This document shows, piece after piece, positions 1 to 14,100 of a stretch of 64,000 bases of DNA; the stretch's first letter is position 1, and each line of letters opens with the position of its first letter. The stretch is from Onchocerca lupi. Taxonomy: Eukaryota > Nematoda > Chromadorea > Rhabditida > Onchocercidae. The notes under the pieces were generated by a model. It ran no database searches. It had not been told where the DNA came from and saw only the letters and a list, made by a program, of their open reading frames with translations. Position numbers and translations under genes: made by a program. Location: contig JAOVVO010000280.1 in assembly GCA_028564675.1 (NCBI GenBank), positions 32,014 to 96,013 of the forward strand. The letters are read 5' to 3'.

Positions 1-520
1 ACTTTTAAAACTGTTCAGTTTATTTTCTAAAGTAATAGATGAATTTTTTATTACGTTGGTAATGAAACTTTGGTAAGTTTTCATTCTGGAATACATGACA
101 CATCTAAATGCAACAGATAGCATATTTGAATTGTGCCTGTTGCCACAATGCTTTGAAACACCGCAGTTCGGTTTTGTTGGGAAATACTATATGTTAACAA
201 TATAAATTTCAACTAAATGTAAATCCAATTGTAGTTACTTTGAAATCATTTATAATCTCATATTTTATAAGTGTAATAATTTTAGGAGCATTTTGGTAGT
301 ATTGAAATTACATCTCCAGTTGCTTTTTAATTTATTATATATGAATTTTGACCTCTTTGCAGATTGTATAAAATGCTGCTTTTTCGTGCATTTTGATTTT
401 TTTTTTTATTACTCATCTTTTAGTCATCATTTTTTAATGGCTATCATTGTAACAAATAATGGTTTTATAATTCTGGTATCGAAAATATTCATGCTTTCTT
501 TTGAATGTCATGCACTCTGT

Positions 521-521
<1 letters not shown>

Positions 522-552
<31 letters not shown>
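522..552 (+). repeat. Poly-T tract (T31)
   Basis: An uninterrupted run of 31 T on the plus strand. It creates a false open reading frame of phenylalanines around 293-571. It is one of five long T tracts in this window that share the same orientation. Confidence 0.95.
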
Positions 553-555
<3 letters not shown>

Positions 556-587
556 TTTTAAACTCTCCTGAAAAAGTAGACCTCGAA

Positions 588-642
588 TGGTATTTGTCCT
601 TTGCTTGCATGATGGATTGGTATTTTGTCCTTTGTTTATCAT
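588..642 (+). repeat. Imperfect tandem duplication
   Basis: Two adjacent copies, beginning at about 588 and 618, share the core TGGTATT(T)TGTCCTTTG. The period is about 30 bp and the copies have a few differences. It looks like a local slippage-type duplication with no visible coding content. Confidence 0.6.
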
Positions 643-3600
643 TTTTTTGGTCTCGATTGTGATGATGGGCTCATGTTCTTTGAACTCAGCTTACACATGT
701 ACATGCATGTACATTATAATTATTATCGATTAAATATATAACCTAACTTGTCTTTGACTAAGTCTTTGATTTGCATGTTATTGTAAATCATTCATGTTCT
801 TTATCCGTCTCGGCAGATTTTTATAGCTTGTGGATTTAAAAACCTGATGAAAAATAAGACTAAGCTTATCGGAGAATAAGTTTTTATCCAGTTCTCATTG
901 TTCTGGCATCAGATCAGTCTCTTGGTAGAGACTAACTTAGAAGCGATCTGCATGAAATGGTTCTTATATTTTAGCCATTATATGATATTCAAAATTAGCA
1001 TCTTGCCACAAGAAGACCTTCAAGATATAAACAAGATTGAGATTGTTATTTTCCTTGCTCATTCCGCATCAGTTTCAATAATGGGAAACTCAGGTTTTCT
1101 ACTGCAAGCATTAGAAAACTTAATTCTCCCATATTCCTGGAAAAAATTCAATTCATAAGTGGTGATTGCAGTTGTTTCACAGATGTGATGTAATATGGTT
1201 CATTGTTCATTTCGATATTACAGCTGGTACTTATGCATGCAAAACGACAGGTAAAAGCACTCTCCGGAAAATTTGCCACTAAAATTGTAAATTTTTTATG
1301 AGAAAAGTAAACATTAAACATGCGTAAGTCAAAACACTTAAGCAATAAAAGATATGGGAAAAAATTAGAGAGAAATAGGGTAAGTGAAATGTGGTCAAAT
1401 AATTGATAAATAAAAGTTATAGTAAGGTAACGGTAGTCATAGTTAAGTCTGAATAAAAAAATAAGCGACGCTGAAGAAATTGAAATGTTGGAGTGCTAGT
1501 GCGACCTCTATTTTGAGTTGGTGTTTATTCGATAATATTAAAATTGATTTGTAAAACATTTGAATTTGAAGAATTTAAACTTTGGTCATACTGATTAACT
1601 GATAGATATAAAAAAGAAAGGAACGTAATAAGTGCTTAATTCATACGTCATGAATATTTTTACTGTTCGTTCGGTAATTCGATGAATATCAAGAAACAAA
1701 TTACTGTCAAAAGAAGTGGTAAGGGAACCGCATTAATCTTTATGATATAAAAGCATTCGCAGTCTTTAAACTTTATAAAGTTTTAGAAATCTGTGTAAAT
1801 TTATGATGTGGTGTAGCCAAAGACCTTTTTAACAATAAGTTATTGTTACATTAATCTTTAATTCGAAACAGTGTCCATTCCTCTGGATCTTTGATTAATC
1901 AGGATTTGCAAAGAGAATGTTTATTATTGATTAGTGTAGCGACTGATTGATACTGTCAGCGATATCATGCTAGTGTTATCGTTGTTAGCAGTCGTCAGAA
2001 TTTGTCAGTAGTGGTAATACTTGGATTGATCGATATTAACTGAAACTAGGTGAATGTCTACGGATGAATGTAATAGTGATCAAGGTTGTAAAGTCAAGCA
2101 AGACTGTTAGCATCCCGTGTTTTCCATATCGTTAGAGGAAAAGAATGAGTCACCGTATTCTATTCATTACTCTTCAGGCATTATGATCTGATCAGAAAAA
2201 ACGAACCAGTTTTGTCATCGGAAGTTCGATTCATTTTATTTCTTGATTCTTAAATTTAGTGCAAGGTATAATTAGCTCTTCGGACTGTAATTAACGTCCA
2301 AAAATGTGTGAAATTCTCAATTTAATTTTATATAATGTTTCAGTGAGGTTGACTGATTTATGATATTAATATTGATCCATTACATTAATAGATCATTACT
2401 AGCATATATTAATGTTTATTTAAACTTTTAAAAGTCCTTTGAGTAGATGACAAACTTACTATACATTTAACGTGTTAAATTGGGAAGACAATAGATTAAA
2501 TTGCCTTGGGTGGAAATTTGTGATTGAAAATTAAACTGAAGGAGGGATTTTGAAATCAATTTTTAAAATTAATTTGGATCGCGAATTCTTTCCTTTTTCC
2601 GTCTCAGATTCAATCAGATAACAGCAGTGATCATATTTTTTTTCTTTTCAAGATAATAGAAAATTTAATAACGGATTTAACGCTTCTCTTCTCCTAACTT
2701 TGAGAAGGGATTTCTTTCATAACTTCATTATTTATCGCTATCAGTCTCAAATCTTAGGTGATGTGAGAATTTTTTTATCCATTTCCTAGCTCAAATCATT
2801 GTATTGTTTTTTTTTTTTTTAATTACCCCTAAGACAGGAATAAATGATCGGAAATAAATAATTTTCGGTATATTTTTTGATTTAAATTTCCAAATTTTTA
2901 AGTTGAAATTTGATTAATATTATTGTTTGACCTCTATTTTCAAAATAAATGATGTTCTTGAACATTTGTTTTAGCCGTTCTGATGGTCATATTTCACAGC
3001 CACCAAATAAATCTGAACTAAACAGCTGAATTTGATGAAGAATTTTTAATGTTAATCTTATTGAGCTTCATGAGCTATATATAAAGTTCAAGTGTGATTA
3101 TATCTATTACCTGAAAAGATAAAATTTTGATATCTACCATTCTTCAGTTTTCCATAGTTCCAAAATCTTGCAGCTGTTGTTAGAGTTTTCGAACATTTGA
3201 ATTAATTTTTATTTTCACGTAATTATTTTCATTTAGGTCAAGGCCGCTGAGTTTTATTAATTTTATTTTTCTGTATTTCCCATATTAGATAATTAATTTC
3301 TCATTACTAATTTACTTTTTCACTGGTGATTTTTTTATTTCAAATTTATGATATTTAATCAATCAATATCATTATAAAGAAGATGGGAACTATTATAACT
3401 TTTAATCGTGTTGGCATGCACTTTCTTCTCTATTTTCATTGCAGCAAGTAGCCCTGAAGTTAATTTCTTTAATAGCGAAGCTTGAAATCCGCAAAAATAC
3501 ACAAACAAACACCCACCATGAACATATACATTTGTACTTTGCTCACAAATTCCCAAGCAACAAAACAATCTTTTAGATTAAACTGATCAGCACTTTTCGA

Positions 3601-6600
3601 ATATTATTCTGTCAGCAATTTCTCAATTTCATCTTACATAATATTTCTCTTGCTTTCTCTGAAAATCTAGCATGGATTGTAATAAAGAATATCATTATTT
3701 TATATAATTTCTTCCATACGACGTACCTTTTTTTTGAGCATTATATCGTTGGAATTTTCATGAGATTGTCAATCTAACTATTTTTATTCGAACAATACAT
3801 TAGTTTCAATATATCAAATTTAATAACCTCCAGCGTTCGATGTTAATCGTACATTTAATATTTCTCCTATTGGCTATTCACTCATTTCTGGTGGAAATTG
3901 CTATTTGAGTTGAAAAATTGTAATTCGAATGATCAAGATGCAAAGACAATGTCCAATTTTCCTAGCACGTTGCGTAGTCAATCGCGAAAGCAGTTAAAAA
4001 GGTTAAAATAATCTATGAATTTGCACCTATATATATATAGTAGTTTTATCACAAAACTATTCGATCATATGAAAAGTTGTATTGATCAAAGGTATCGTTA
4101 AAAGTGCATATTTTACTGTGATGAAGGAATTCAGTAAATATTTCCAGGAAGCTCATGTTAGAATTTCCAAGTATACGCCGTCATAGAAAGACTGATTCAT
4201 CACATATAAAATTGAAAAGTGAATGGAACGAAGGAATTGCTCAATTTTTCCAGAGCTGATGACTCAGAAGCAATTTTATAGATGTCATTACTGATCAGTG
4301 CTGTCTTTAAAATTTGAAATTTTTAGATCGATAGCCAAGAAAACATTGAAATAAGAAGCTAACATATCAAGAAAGCTCTTTAAAAAAACCCAAAAAAAGC
4401 GAACTTAATTAGCAGTACAATGAAGAAGACAATCGAAAAGCGCGCTTGAATTGCCAGAAGCTCAGAACTAATGAGTCATTATGATATTTTTTTTTTCATT
4501 TTATTCAAAGTAGAACTTTCCTGATAATTGCTGGATTTGATCATCATTTCATGTATCGAATGGAGAAAATCATTTTTGCTTGGATTGAAGAACAAGAGAA
4601 GTAAATGAAAATTTGTGACAGTAAGATATATGAAACAATTCTGCTTTTATCAAAATAATTGCTTATTCCTAATAGCCTTTTCAGTATAAATCTAAACAAA
4701 AAATAATCTTCCTAGACTTCTGGATCCAAGTTCATTGCGGACAGATTACTGTTACCCAGACATTTGAGCCTAACAACTTGTCATACTCTTGGAATTGAGT
4801 TTAGTTGAATGCATGAAATAAGAAAGCAAAAAATCAGAAAAAAACGGACGTGATTTATTCTGGAATCCATCAACTAAAAACATGCTCATTTTGTAGAATC
4901 TGTTAACATCATCGAACTTTAAGATTCTAGGATTCAGAATAATTTAATTTCTTTTTTTTTTCCAAGTTTCCTAGCTTATTTTTGGGGTTCTTCATTATTC
5001 GCAAATTTTCTGAGCCGTTTGTCTTACAAAAATTTTGCATGCATTTATATATCAAATATCCTAAATGCATAAAAATTTCTTAACATATTCAATATTAAAT
5101 TCAGAATTAACTTTGATAAGTTTTTAAGGAGTGAATCTTCAGTTAATTCATATTATAGATTTTTTTTTTATTTATTAAAGCCAATGACATAAACTTACAA
5201 ACTGAAGTGCTCAATGGAAAGGATGATGTAGACGCTAGTATCATTACTTTAACGATCGAATGATTATTCTTAATATCTCTTTAGCACTGTAATAGTATTT
5301 CAAATATTTTTGCATGATAAACTAAAACAAGTTGGGACCAAAAAACTGAAGATTATCATTACTTCTTATCATTATAAATGAATCATTCAGAGATCTAGAG
5401 ATAGGAAAAGGATGTTTTGACGCTAATTCTTATCTTCTCATTTTATTTTTCCAGTTTAATTTTTATTTGAAAGTTCTATATTCGTTTGTGCAGTGTGCTG
5501 CAAAAAAAATTCCTGTATCCACTCATTCGCACATAATCCTTTTGTTGACTTTAACTCGATTCGTTTCTTAATAATCGATAGTTATAACTTTCTCTTTAAT
5601 TTATCTTTACAAACAGTAAAGTTCTATTAATATGAAATATTTTTAGCATTCTAATGGAATGAAAGATAAAGTTGTTCGCGACAATTGCACCTATCATCGC
5701 AAAAAAAGTCAATGTTTCTTTCAGATCTGAAGATTTTCTTGTTAACGACTCTATCTCCCAGTGCAATTAACTTTTATCTAGCAACAATTACCAATTAGTT
5801 TTTAATAGAAAGAAACTGTTATCGAGAATTGAAAAAATTGACATTGACAAATGAAGATTTGCATTTTATTTTCTCCAGCAGCATTATTCGAAACATGAAG
5901 TAGGAAAGTTGATAGCTTTCATTTCTTAAATTCATCTTTTTGCTTTTTTAAAGCATGCAGCACGAAATATTTGAAGAATTGTCTTGCTTTGCGTGGCTAT
6001 GATATATATTTTCTCGTTGATAGAAACTCTTTACTTTGGAAACTTAATCTTTATTCTTCAAGAGCAGTCTTTTTTCCTTCCTGTTGTTATTTAATTGTTA
6101 TTAGTAAACAAAAATTAGCTATGATCAGGAATTATTTTCGTCATGGCGTCATTGTCACGAGCCATTTATTGAGTACTGCTGGTAATTTCCACTCCTCATT
6201 TACTGGGATTTTCTGATTTAAATTATTTTGACAGCTACTAGAAGAAATCACATTTCGCTCTTTTCTGATAGAAATATGAATAATTTACATTGATTAGCTC
6301 AGCAATAATGAAATGTTCATTAACAAGTATTTTGTGATTCTTTAGTTGCTCTTAATATATTGCACTTCTACGAGACTTATAAACAAATGAACAAACAACT
6401 ATATTTATCACGAAAGCTCTTTTTCTTATGCCCTAAACTCAGTGTAAATAGTTTCTAATTTGGAATAATTCCAAAAAATGTGATCGTTATATATCGAAGC
6501 ATGGAATCAGATGCTAATTGTTAGGCATTATTTCGCTTAGAAAAACTGTTTTTTTTTTTTTTTTTTTTCAAATGTGCCCAAAAATCTTTTTGTGCATGAA

Positions 6601-8221
6601 AGAAAAGCTTCCCAAATTTGCAACCACTCGTAACAAAAGCCATGAAATTTAAAAGAAACTTATTTTGTTATAATGTTTCTTATATCAAGGTTCTGCAATA
6701 GTGTTTCCGCTTTAGTATTTTTGGGATAATTTGAAAGATTTAAATGATTTCAAGAAAAATCTTGTTATGAATTCGTTTTTTGTCTTTATTTTGGATGTCA
6801 TTTAAAAAATTTTCTTTTTAGCCTTGCAAAGTATTATTCTCTAGTTTGCTCTGAGTCTTGTCAGGAATATTGAAAATATTCCTTACCATCCTTGTATTCA
6901 TATTCTTTTGCTAGAGGAAAATTAAAATTTTAATAGTTCTTGTATGGACATAGAAATAAGCCACAAGCTAGACAAAATGTCATCTTTCTAGGATTTAAAA
7001 AATTTTTACATTGATGAGCATTTGACCAAAATAGTTTCTTTTAAGTGCAAAATAAATTGAATTGAATTAGATAATTTATTCACTCAGCTGCACAGAAAAT
7101 GAATTAAATCGAAAATGCTCTATATCTGTTTACTAGCGTCATCTTCTTCTCATCCTCTTGAATAATAAACAACTATCCTTTAACAATAGCAGTGCTCACT
7201 TTGAAATTTGCTAATCAATTTTGTATGTTGCGCAAGAAAGCATTGAAAAAAGCAGCTGATTTTCTGCAATTGAAAATTAACCGCGTGATTTAATTTATTT
7301 TTGTTTCTTAATTGAGAATATTGTTTATAGTTATGAAGCTAAATCTAATGGATCAAATCGACAACAAAATCGGATTCCAATGAGCGATATCTAAAATTGT
7401 TAGTAAATTTGCCCAATTATTATTAAGGACAAGCAAATAATTCTTTCCCAGTACTGCTTTTTCTAATCATTAATCTATTTTGACAATAACAATTCTGTCA
7501 CATTTATTTTTAATATATCAGAGAAAAAAAAGATGTACTAGTTAGTCTTTGTGTATGTATTCTGATTAATTAAGGCTTGTAATAATTTGGCTACAGGCGT
7601 GACACCATTTTTTCTAGCACCAACGTTTATAGACGTAGTAATATCAGTGACTTAAAAATATCACGTAAATTTCTTCATATGTTTGATTCTTTATTTATAT
7701 TAAAGGTGCATATGTCGTATCAATACATTTACTCTAATTGCTTCCACTTGCTATGAAATGGCAAAATATAACGAATCTTGCTGAAAATTAGACGCTCTAT
7801 CAACTGAAACGACCGGCTTCCACTTCACTTCACAAGTAAAACTTGATTTCTCTCGTCAGCTTCAAAAAATTTCCCATCAATTAATGTGTTTGTGCGTAAG
7901 GTGTATGTACAGGTAGGTTTCTTAGCTGCCGTTGTTTTTCTTTATTTGCTGCTTATAATTTCAACTCCTCTTCATTTCCTGACATCACTTTTAACGACCA
8001 CTTTTTTGCCGCTTTTTCTTCTCTTTTTTAAAAAAAAAAAAAAAAAAAAGTTTAATGAGTTAGATTATGCGGATTTTCTTTTTAATAATTAGCCCTTTTT
8101 ATTTAACATCATTGATAGAGAAAATTTTTTTTTTCCTACTGGTTCAATATTAACAAAGAGAAATGAAAATTTTTTTAACTCATTTGATTTTTTGCATGTT
8201 CAGACACTTTCTGTTTAGTCT

Positions 8222-8251
8222 CGAATTAATTATTTATTATTAATTAATTCG
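8222..8251. repeat. Short inverted repeat
   Basis: Arms of 11 nt (CGAATTAATTA and its reverse complement) flank an 8-nt spacer. It could form a small AT-rich hairpin. At this base composition it may be chance. Confidence 0.5.
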
Positions 8252-11185
8252 TCCATTGGTAAAATCAGTGTTTCATTTCAAAAATTGCCATACATTAATA
8301 TTAATTCGAACAGTATTATATTAAACATTTTAGCGAATAATTTTATTTCATTGATTTTCTCATTTGCTTTTTATTAATTTTCTCATCCGAAGGTTTTGGG
8401 CAGGCCTTCGAATTGTTCGATGTTCCCATTTCCAGTAGCTTTTCAAACTTTTTTAGATTTTTTAAATATTTTTGCAAATTTAATGCTAACAATTTTTGAA
8501 CTTCAGCTATTTTTTTAACGGATTATATTATTCAAATTATTTTTTTCAATTTTCCTTTCTCTGAAGAAAATCGATGAAATTGTTACACAACGAATAAAAG
8601 CATAGTGCTGAGTGAAAACCTTTTTCAGACACCCAATAGAATCATATGCTTTGAAGATTGTGCCAATCTAATTTGAAAATAAAAAAAATTGATTTTCCAA
8701 AGGATTAAACTAAGATTAATTTTTCCTTGTAGTTTTGGAAGATGAGTTATCAACCAGCTGTCTGTTAATAGCGTTATTGCTAAGATTTTAATGATTTATT
8801 CACTTTCCTGTTGTCTAGCTAAATATTAATTTTCAAAATATGATTTTTCTATTTGCAAGAAATATTCAGCAAAGCCAAACATGTTCTCGCAACTGAAATT
8901 GTAATCTTTTATTCGTATGGAGGCTGATGCCAGAATTTTTGCAAAATTTTAATATTTATTTTAAATAATCTCATTAATCTAATATGTTGTTTATCTAATT
9001 TTCTAAACTGCATTAGTTCCTTATAATATTTCATTCATCTTTTCCAAAGTTTTTGCCAACATGATTGATACAGTCGGCGGTTGAAATGAGTCATAAATTT
9101 TCGCCAACTAATAATTTTAAATTTCAATTTATTGCCTCCTTCACTGATAGATATAAATTTCGCATAATTTTATGCAGAAATTGAATGCTTAAGTGTTCAA
9201 AGTTGATTATAAAAAGAATATTTAAATTTTGATTACTTAATTCTTTGTTTGAAATAAAAATTACTTGTATGAGCCCAGGCGAGTCACTTTACTGCAATGG
9301 ATATTGATATTTGACCTATTTTACTGATATTCTTTACAAGAGCATTTTGAGATTATCATTTTAACTTTGGATAGTTTATTCGATATTTCCTAGCCAAGTT
9401 GGAATAAAAAATTGGGATAACATTGATTGAACTCTAAATTGTTTTGTGTGGCACTCATATAACATTTGTGATACAATTATTCTTTATTCGAATGGCTTTC
9501 TTTAACCGAATAGCTTGCTCAGAAATCAGAAAACTGGTTCTTACAAGAATTATTCTTAACAATTTCGAAATAGCGTTTGATGCTTTTAATTGAAGGTATG
9601 CATTTTTATCATTACTAAAATGAGAAATTTCAATATTGAATTAACATATGCCTGAAAATCGATATTTTGTGATCGTTGAAATCCGATATAGTAAAATATA
9701 TTGTTTAAAAAATTCGCACCTGATTTTCACTGCTGCATGCTAATCAGAGATACCTGTAGCATTAATATATCTTTAATCATTAAAAGGTTTCACACTTTTT
9801 TGGATATTCAGACAATTGTCAAGGATAAAAACATCGTTGAAGAGATTTTTTCTTAAATTCAGTTTAAGAATTTAATTTTGCGTATTTCAAATTTGATTGA
9901 AGTGATACTCATTTCACCTCTTCTTTTGCTTCAATCACAATTTTTCCAAAAGATTTGCAATCAGCGTCATTTTTGTATTCAGTTTCCTCGGCAAATTGAT
10001 ATATTATCCAAATCTTAGACTTAATGATAAATGATAAATCGTCGATTGTCAGAATTATGCTAAGCAATCTTCTTCTCTCCTTCTCCCATATACTTTTTAA
10101 ATTTTCTGCCATAAAAATTTTTTAGTTTTTAGCTTTAAATTTAAGATAACTAAACGACATTGATGAAATTCCGAAGTACTACTTGCTGTATAAAACAGAG
10201 ATTAAAATTGGTATAAAGATTATGTATACGATATAAACAATTTTATTAGCATGATATAGATTTAAATTTAATTGAATTTCAAATCAATAATTGGAATTTT
10301 CCAAATACGTAATTATGGACAATTTTATAGAATTTTTTTTTTTAGCAAAACTTCAAGTGCATGAATATGATCATATAGTGTTCAATGTGTTGTAAGCCAC
10401 TTGAAAACTTGTCTTAAATTTGTTTTTTTTATAAAAAACTTCCTCATTTCAGTTACAAATGGACTAATGAGGTTTGAACATCTCAGTGCTTCCTCACGTT
10501 CTTTGATGCTTGATTTTCTGAATAGTAGCAATGATAATACTGCAAATTATTTCATTTTCCACTGTTACTATTATTGCTAATGTTCACAATCTCGGTTTGT
10601 TTTCCCAATATATTGTTTAAATTTTTGAAAAAATTACAGTCTTCTCAACGAGTTGTCTTTTGAAATAAATGAAGAGAAGGGTTCAGTTACAATGAGTGAA
10701 CATTTCGTAGTACGTCAATAATGCGATTGCTGTAATTCTTCATTTTGAAAGAGAACAATGCCTTCATTGTCATTGAACTTATCGAATTTGTGATTTAAAT
10801 ATTTTCGTAGGGAACAGAAGTTCAGGCAAAACAGAAAAATTGTCAGACATATCAAACAAAAATCTTTTATTTATCATACGATTATTCAGCTTTCTAGAAA
10901 TCAAATAACTAAACTCGCACGGAATAATTTTGCACTTTTCCTTGCTCATAATCAATCAGCAAGTAATAATACATCTGTACTCTGTTTAGAATTTCTGGGA
11001 AATATTTTTAATTCTACTTTGACATCATGTAATCAATTTTGTGATAGCATGCGCAGGCTAAGTTGTATGAGATTTTAGAGGACATAATTTAAAGAATAAA
11101 AAATGAAATTTCCAACAGCAAAAAAGAAATCTATTTTGGATCATTCCATACCTGAATCCCTTAGTTAAATGTTGTAATTTTGCAG

Positions 11186-14100
11186 ACAAGAGCAATTCCA
11201 CAGCGAAATCAACCAAAGTTGATTATAGTTCGTTGTGGTTACCACGTCCATTCAGAATTATTTGTTGTTTGGGTGGATATCCGATACCAGAGAATCCACA
11301 GGTATTTTATCTTCTATATTTGGTATACAATTTTCTGATAGGATGAAGTTTGCATTGTCATCTTATCATCTCTTTATTATTAGCAATGAATAAAACATTT
11401 GTTTTGAATCCCAATTAACTTTTTAGTGAATAATCCTTCGACATATAAATTGATCAGAAAATCTGGAGTATTATTAAAGAAAAGTACTGAATGAGGATAA
11501 ATTAATCAATTTCTTTGTGTTTTTTAAAAATTGGAGCATAAAAAAATTGGAATTTAACCTTTTCAATTAAATTATATCTATCATTTGTTCGAGAAATTCT
11601 CGAACAAATGATAGATATAATTTAATAATCTGAATGCCAGGTTTTATGATAAGCAATCACTTGTACGTGGTCATCGTTTTGCTGAATTCAAAACAATGCA
11701 TGTAAAAGTTACGGGATGAAATAATTCTTCTCTTCATGTATTCAATGATAACTCATCAAGTTCTTTAGGTTTCAAGTATTAATATACTTTAGCTGGACTA
11801 TAGAATAGAAAATCAACAAAAATTGTCAAAATTGATTTTATGATAATTAAAATTAACCTTTTTCGATTATTTCAATTGAACTTAAGTAATTATAATCTGT
11901 TTGGTTATCACAATTTTAGATTATTCGAAATTGGACCCATGAGGAATCGGATTATATAAATAACGAGCGTTACGGTGACCATATTATTTCCAGTAGTGCT
12001 GGATCTCGAACTCGAGATACAGCAAAAGAGAAGGGGACCGATTTCAAATGTCGTATGTATCACGGAAGCTATCTCCTGTCCGCTTCCGCAATCTTCACTC
12101 TCGACGATTTCAGTGGCATCGGCGTAACCTGTAAATGTCCTGGTATTCACATGCCTTTATGACTTTCTCATCTTTAAATTCCCGCCTTTCAAGTTCATCG
12201 GGAATTTATTCACTGTTTCTCTTTACTGCCTGAGATTTGTTTGCTGTTTAAGAGAAATTTTATTATCCTTTGACTTTGTGAAATTCAAATTCTTCAGAAG
12301 TGCCACCACATGAATACTTGGATCGCAGTTGCAGACGTCTCAAGCCATGCATAAATAATGGTCACCGCTCATTTAGTGCTAATTCGGAATGTATCTGCCC
12401 TGAGCCATATTTCGGAGAGCAATGTGAAAAATATTGCGATCAGGGTCAGCGAATGAGAGGTTAGTAATATAATTTCGATAAGTAAGTGTGATTTTGATGA
12501 TAAGATTAATTCCTAGCCGCAGTCTCCTCTTAAAGCTGCACAAATAGCCTCTGTTAAGATATTTTTATCGGAAATTTGTGAAAAAGTTTTTTCAGTACCC
12601 GTTTATCATTTTCTTGAATTGACAGTTTTGTTCATCGAAAGTGACTGAAAAGAAGCTTATTCAGAAGTGACATAAAATTTCAAAGCAAAAAGACATAATC
12701 ATTAGTGATTTTATTGTAATACCAAAACAGCATCACTTCTCCAAAGCTCATTCTACGCTAGCTGAATGGTTCCTAATTAGCTTGCTTACATTCTGGTTTC
12801 TTACATTCTGATTTCCAATTCTGATTTCTTACAGAAGTTTCTGTCTTTTTGCATTTAGACCTAAAGTCGTGACTCTGTCGTAAGTTGAAAACTGAATAGT
12901 AAAATACTCGAGTTTTTATCAGTTGTGAACTGTTGGTCTATAGCCAAACTGTGTAATGGCTAAATTCAGAAATCCTTCAAATTAATGCTTGTAATTTCAC
13001 TGCTCTAGACGCGAATGGTCGTAACTATTGTGCTTGTACGCCATTTTATCAAGGTGAGGAATGCCGAAATATCGTGTGTTTGAATGGTGGCACTGAGATA
13101 CGACGTCAGTGTCTATGTCCCCCGAATTTCCTCGGTTATCATTGCGAGATCGATGCCAATCGTACATCGGTTATGTTGCAATTTCATGGCTACCGAGAAC
13201 AGGTTCGTTAATCCTTCCTTTCGAATCATATCTGTTTTAAGCAGGTTATTCCCCGATTGTAATAAGTGAAGAAGCTATAATGGCTTGCCTTTTTGTCAAT
13301 CTCTGCTCAACTTGGACAATTGAAAAACAAGCTGATTATATCTGTTTAATGGATGATAACGTGCCTCAGGGGTTTATTATGTCTTGAAATTCTTGGAAGA
13401 CATGAATCATAGCTATGACGAAGGATGCAATCGCTTGAATAAGCAGAAAAAAATTACCTGTTTCTAGGAAGTTTCAATGTTCAGAAATGAATGAACAAAT
13501 GAAGGAGCATTATTGCAATTTTTTTTCATGCGAAAATTTTCTAATACAAATAAAATAAAAAAATGTGCTATGCAACAGGTAATTGATCACAGAATTAATT
13601 AATAGTGCAGCATCTAGTCGTTAATTACATTAACAATAAATATTATTTATTTTAAAGTGATCAACAGATTGTATACACACGCAGAAGATAGTTTTTAATA
13701 ATTGCGAATAATAAATTAGATATATGATAGAGCAGGCATTATTTTATATTGTTTTGAAGTGAATTTGGGTTACTTGTTATCAGTTGATTTGATTCGACTA
13801 CTCACTGATTCAAGTGATTAGTGATATAAATTGATACGATAGATAATGATGCAGTAATAAATAAACAAATGATTACTAAGCTAAATAAATAAATAACTGG
13901 ATAAATAACAAACACCATCTGTTATTAAAATCCATTTTAAAAAGAAGATAAAAATTACAAAGTTGCTTCGAATTCGAATAGATATTGTGCCCAAACGACA
14001 TTTTTTTGACCAAAAGGCGTATTTTAAAGATGGAAAATTTAATTGCATGCAACTTATTCATCTTCTGGAGAGTGTGTTCAGGCTGCATATTATTACATAT

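Larger units (their letters stand above)
1..11185. other. Non-coding stretch upstream of the Ig/EGF gene
   Basis: I see no gene I can support here. Short open frames exist on both strands, but they are AT-driven, often run through homopolymers and show no conserved motif. It contains a T31 tract (522-552), a T20 tract (6549-6568), an A20 tract (8030-8049), an imperfect local duplication (588-610 and 618-642) and an 11-bp inverted repeat (8222-8251). The missing 5' exon(s) of the Ig/EGF membrane protein gene that begins at 11186 should lie somewhere in this stretch or further upstream. I could not pick out a signal-peptide exon with the required phase. Confidence 0.6.

Noticed and set aside
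293..571. Plus-strand open frame of 92 codons
   Set aside because: It is created by AT-rich sequence and the T31 tract (polyphenylalanine) and has no motif.
11186..11301. Alternative reading frame of the first Ig/EGF exon (TRAIPQRNQPKLII...)
   Set aside because: It is open throughout but runs into a stop at 11957 in the next exon unless a second acceptor at about 11991 is used. The chosen frame gives a better Ig-like pattern and joins in phase.
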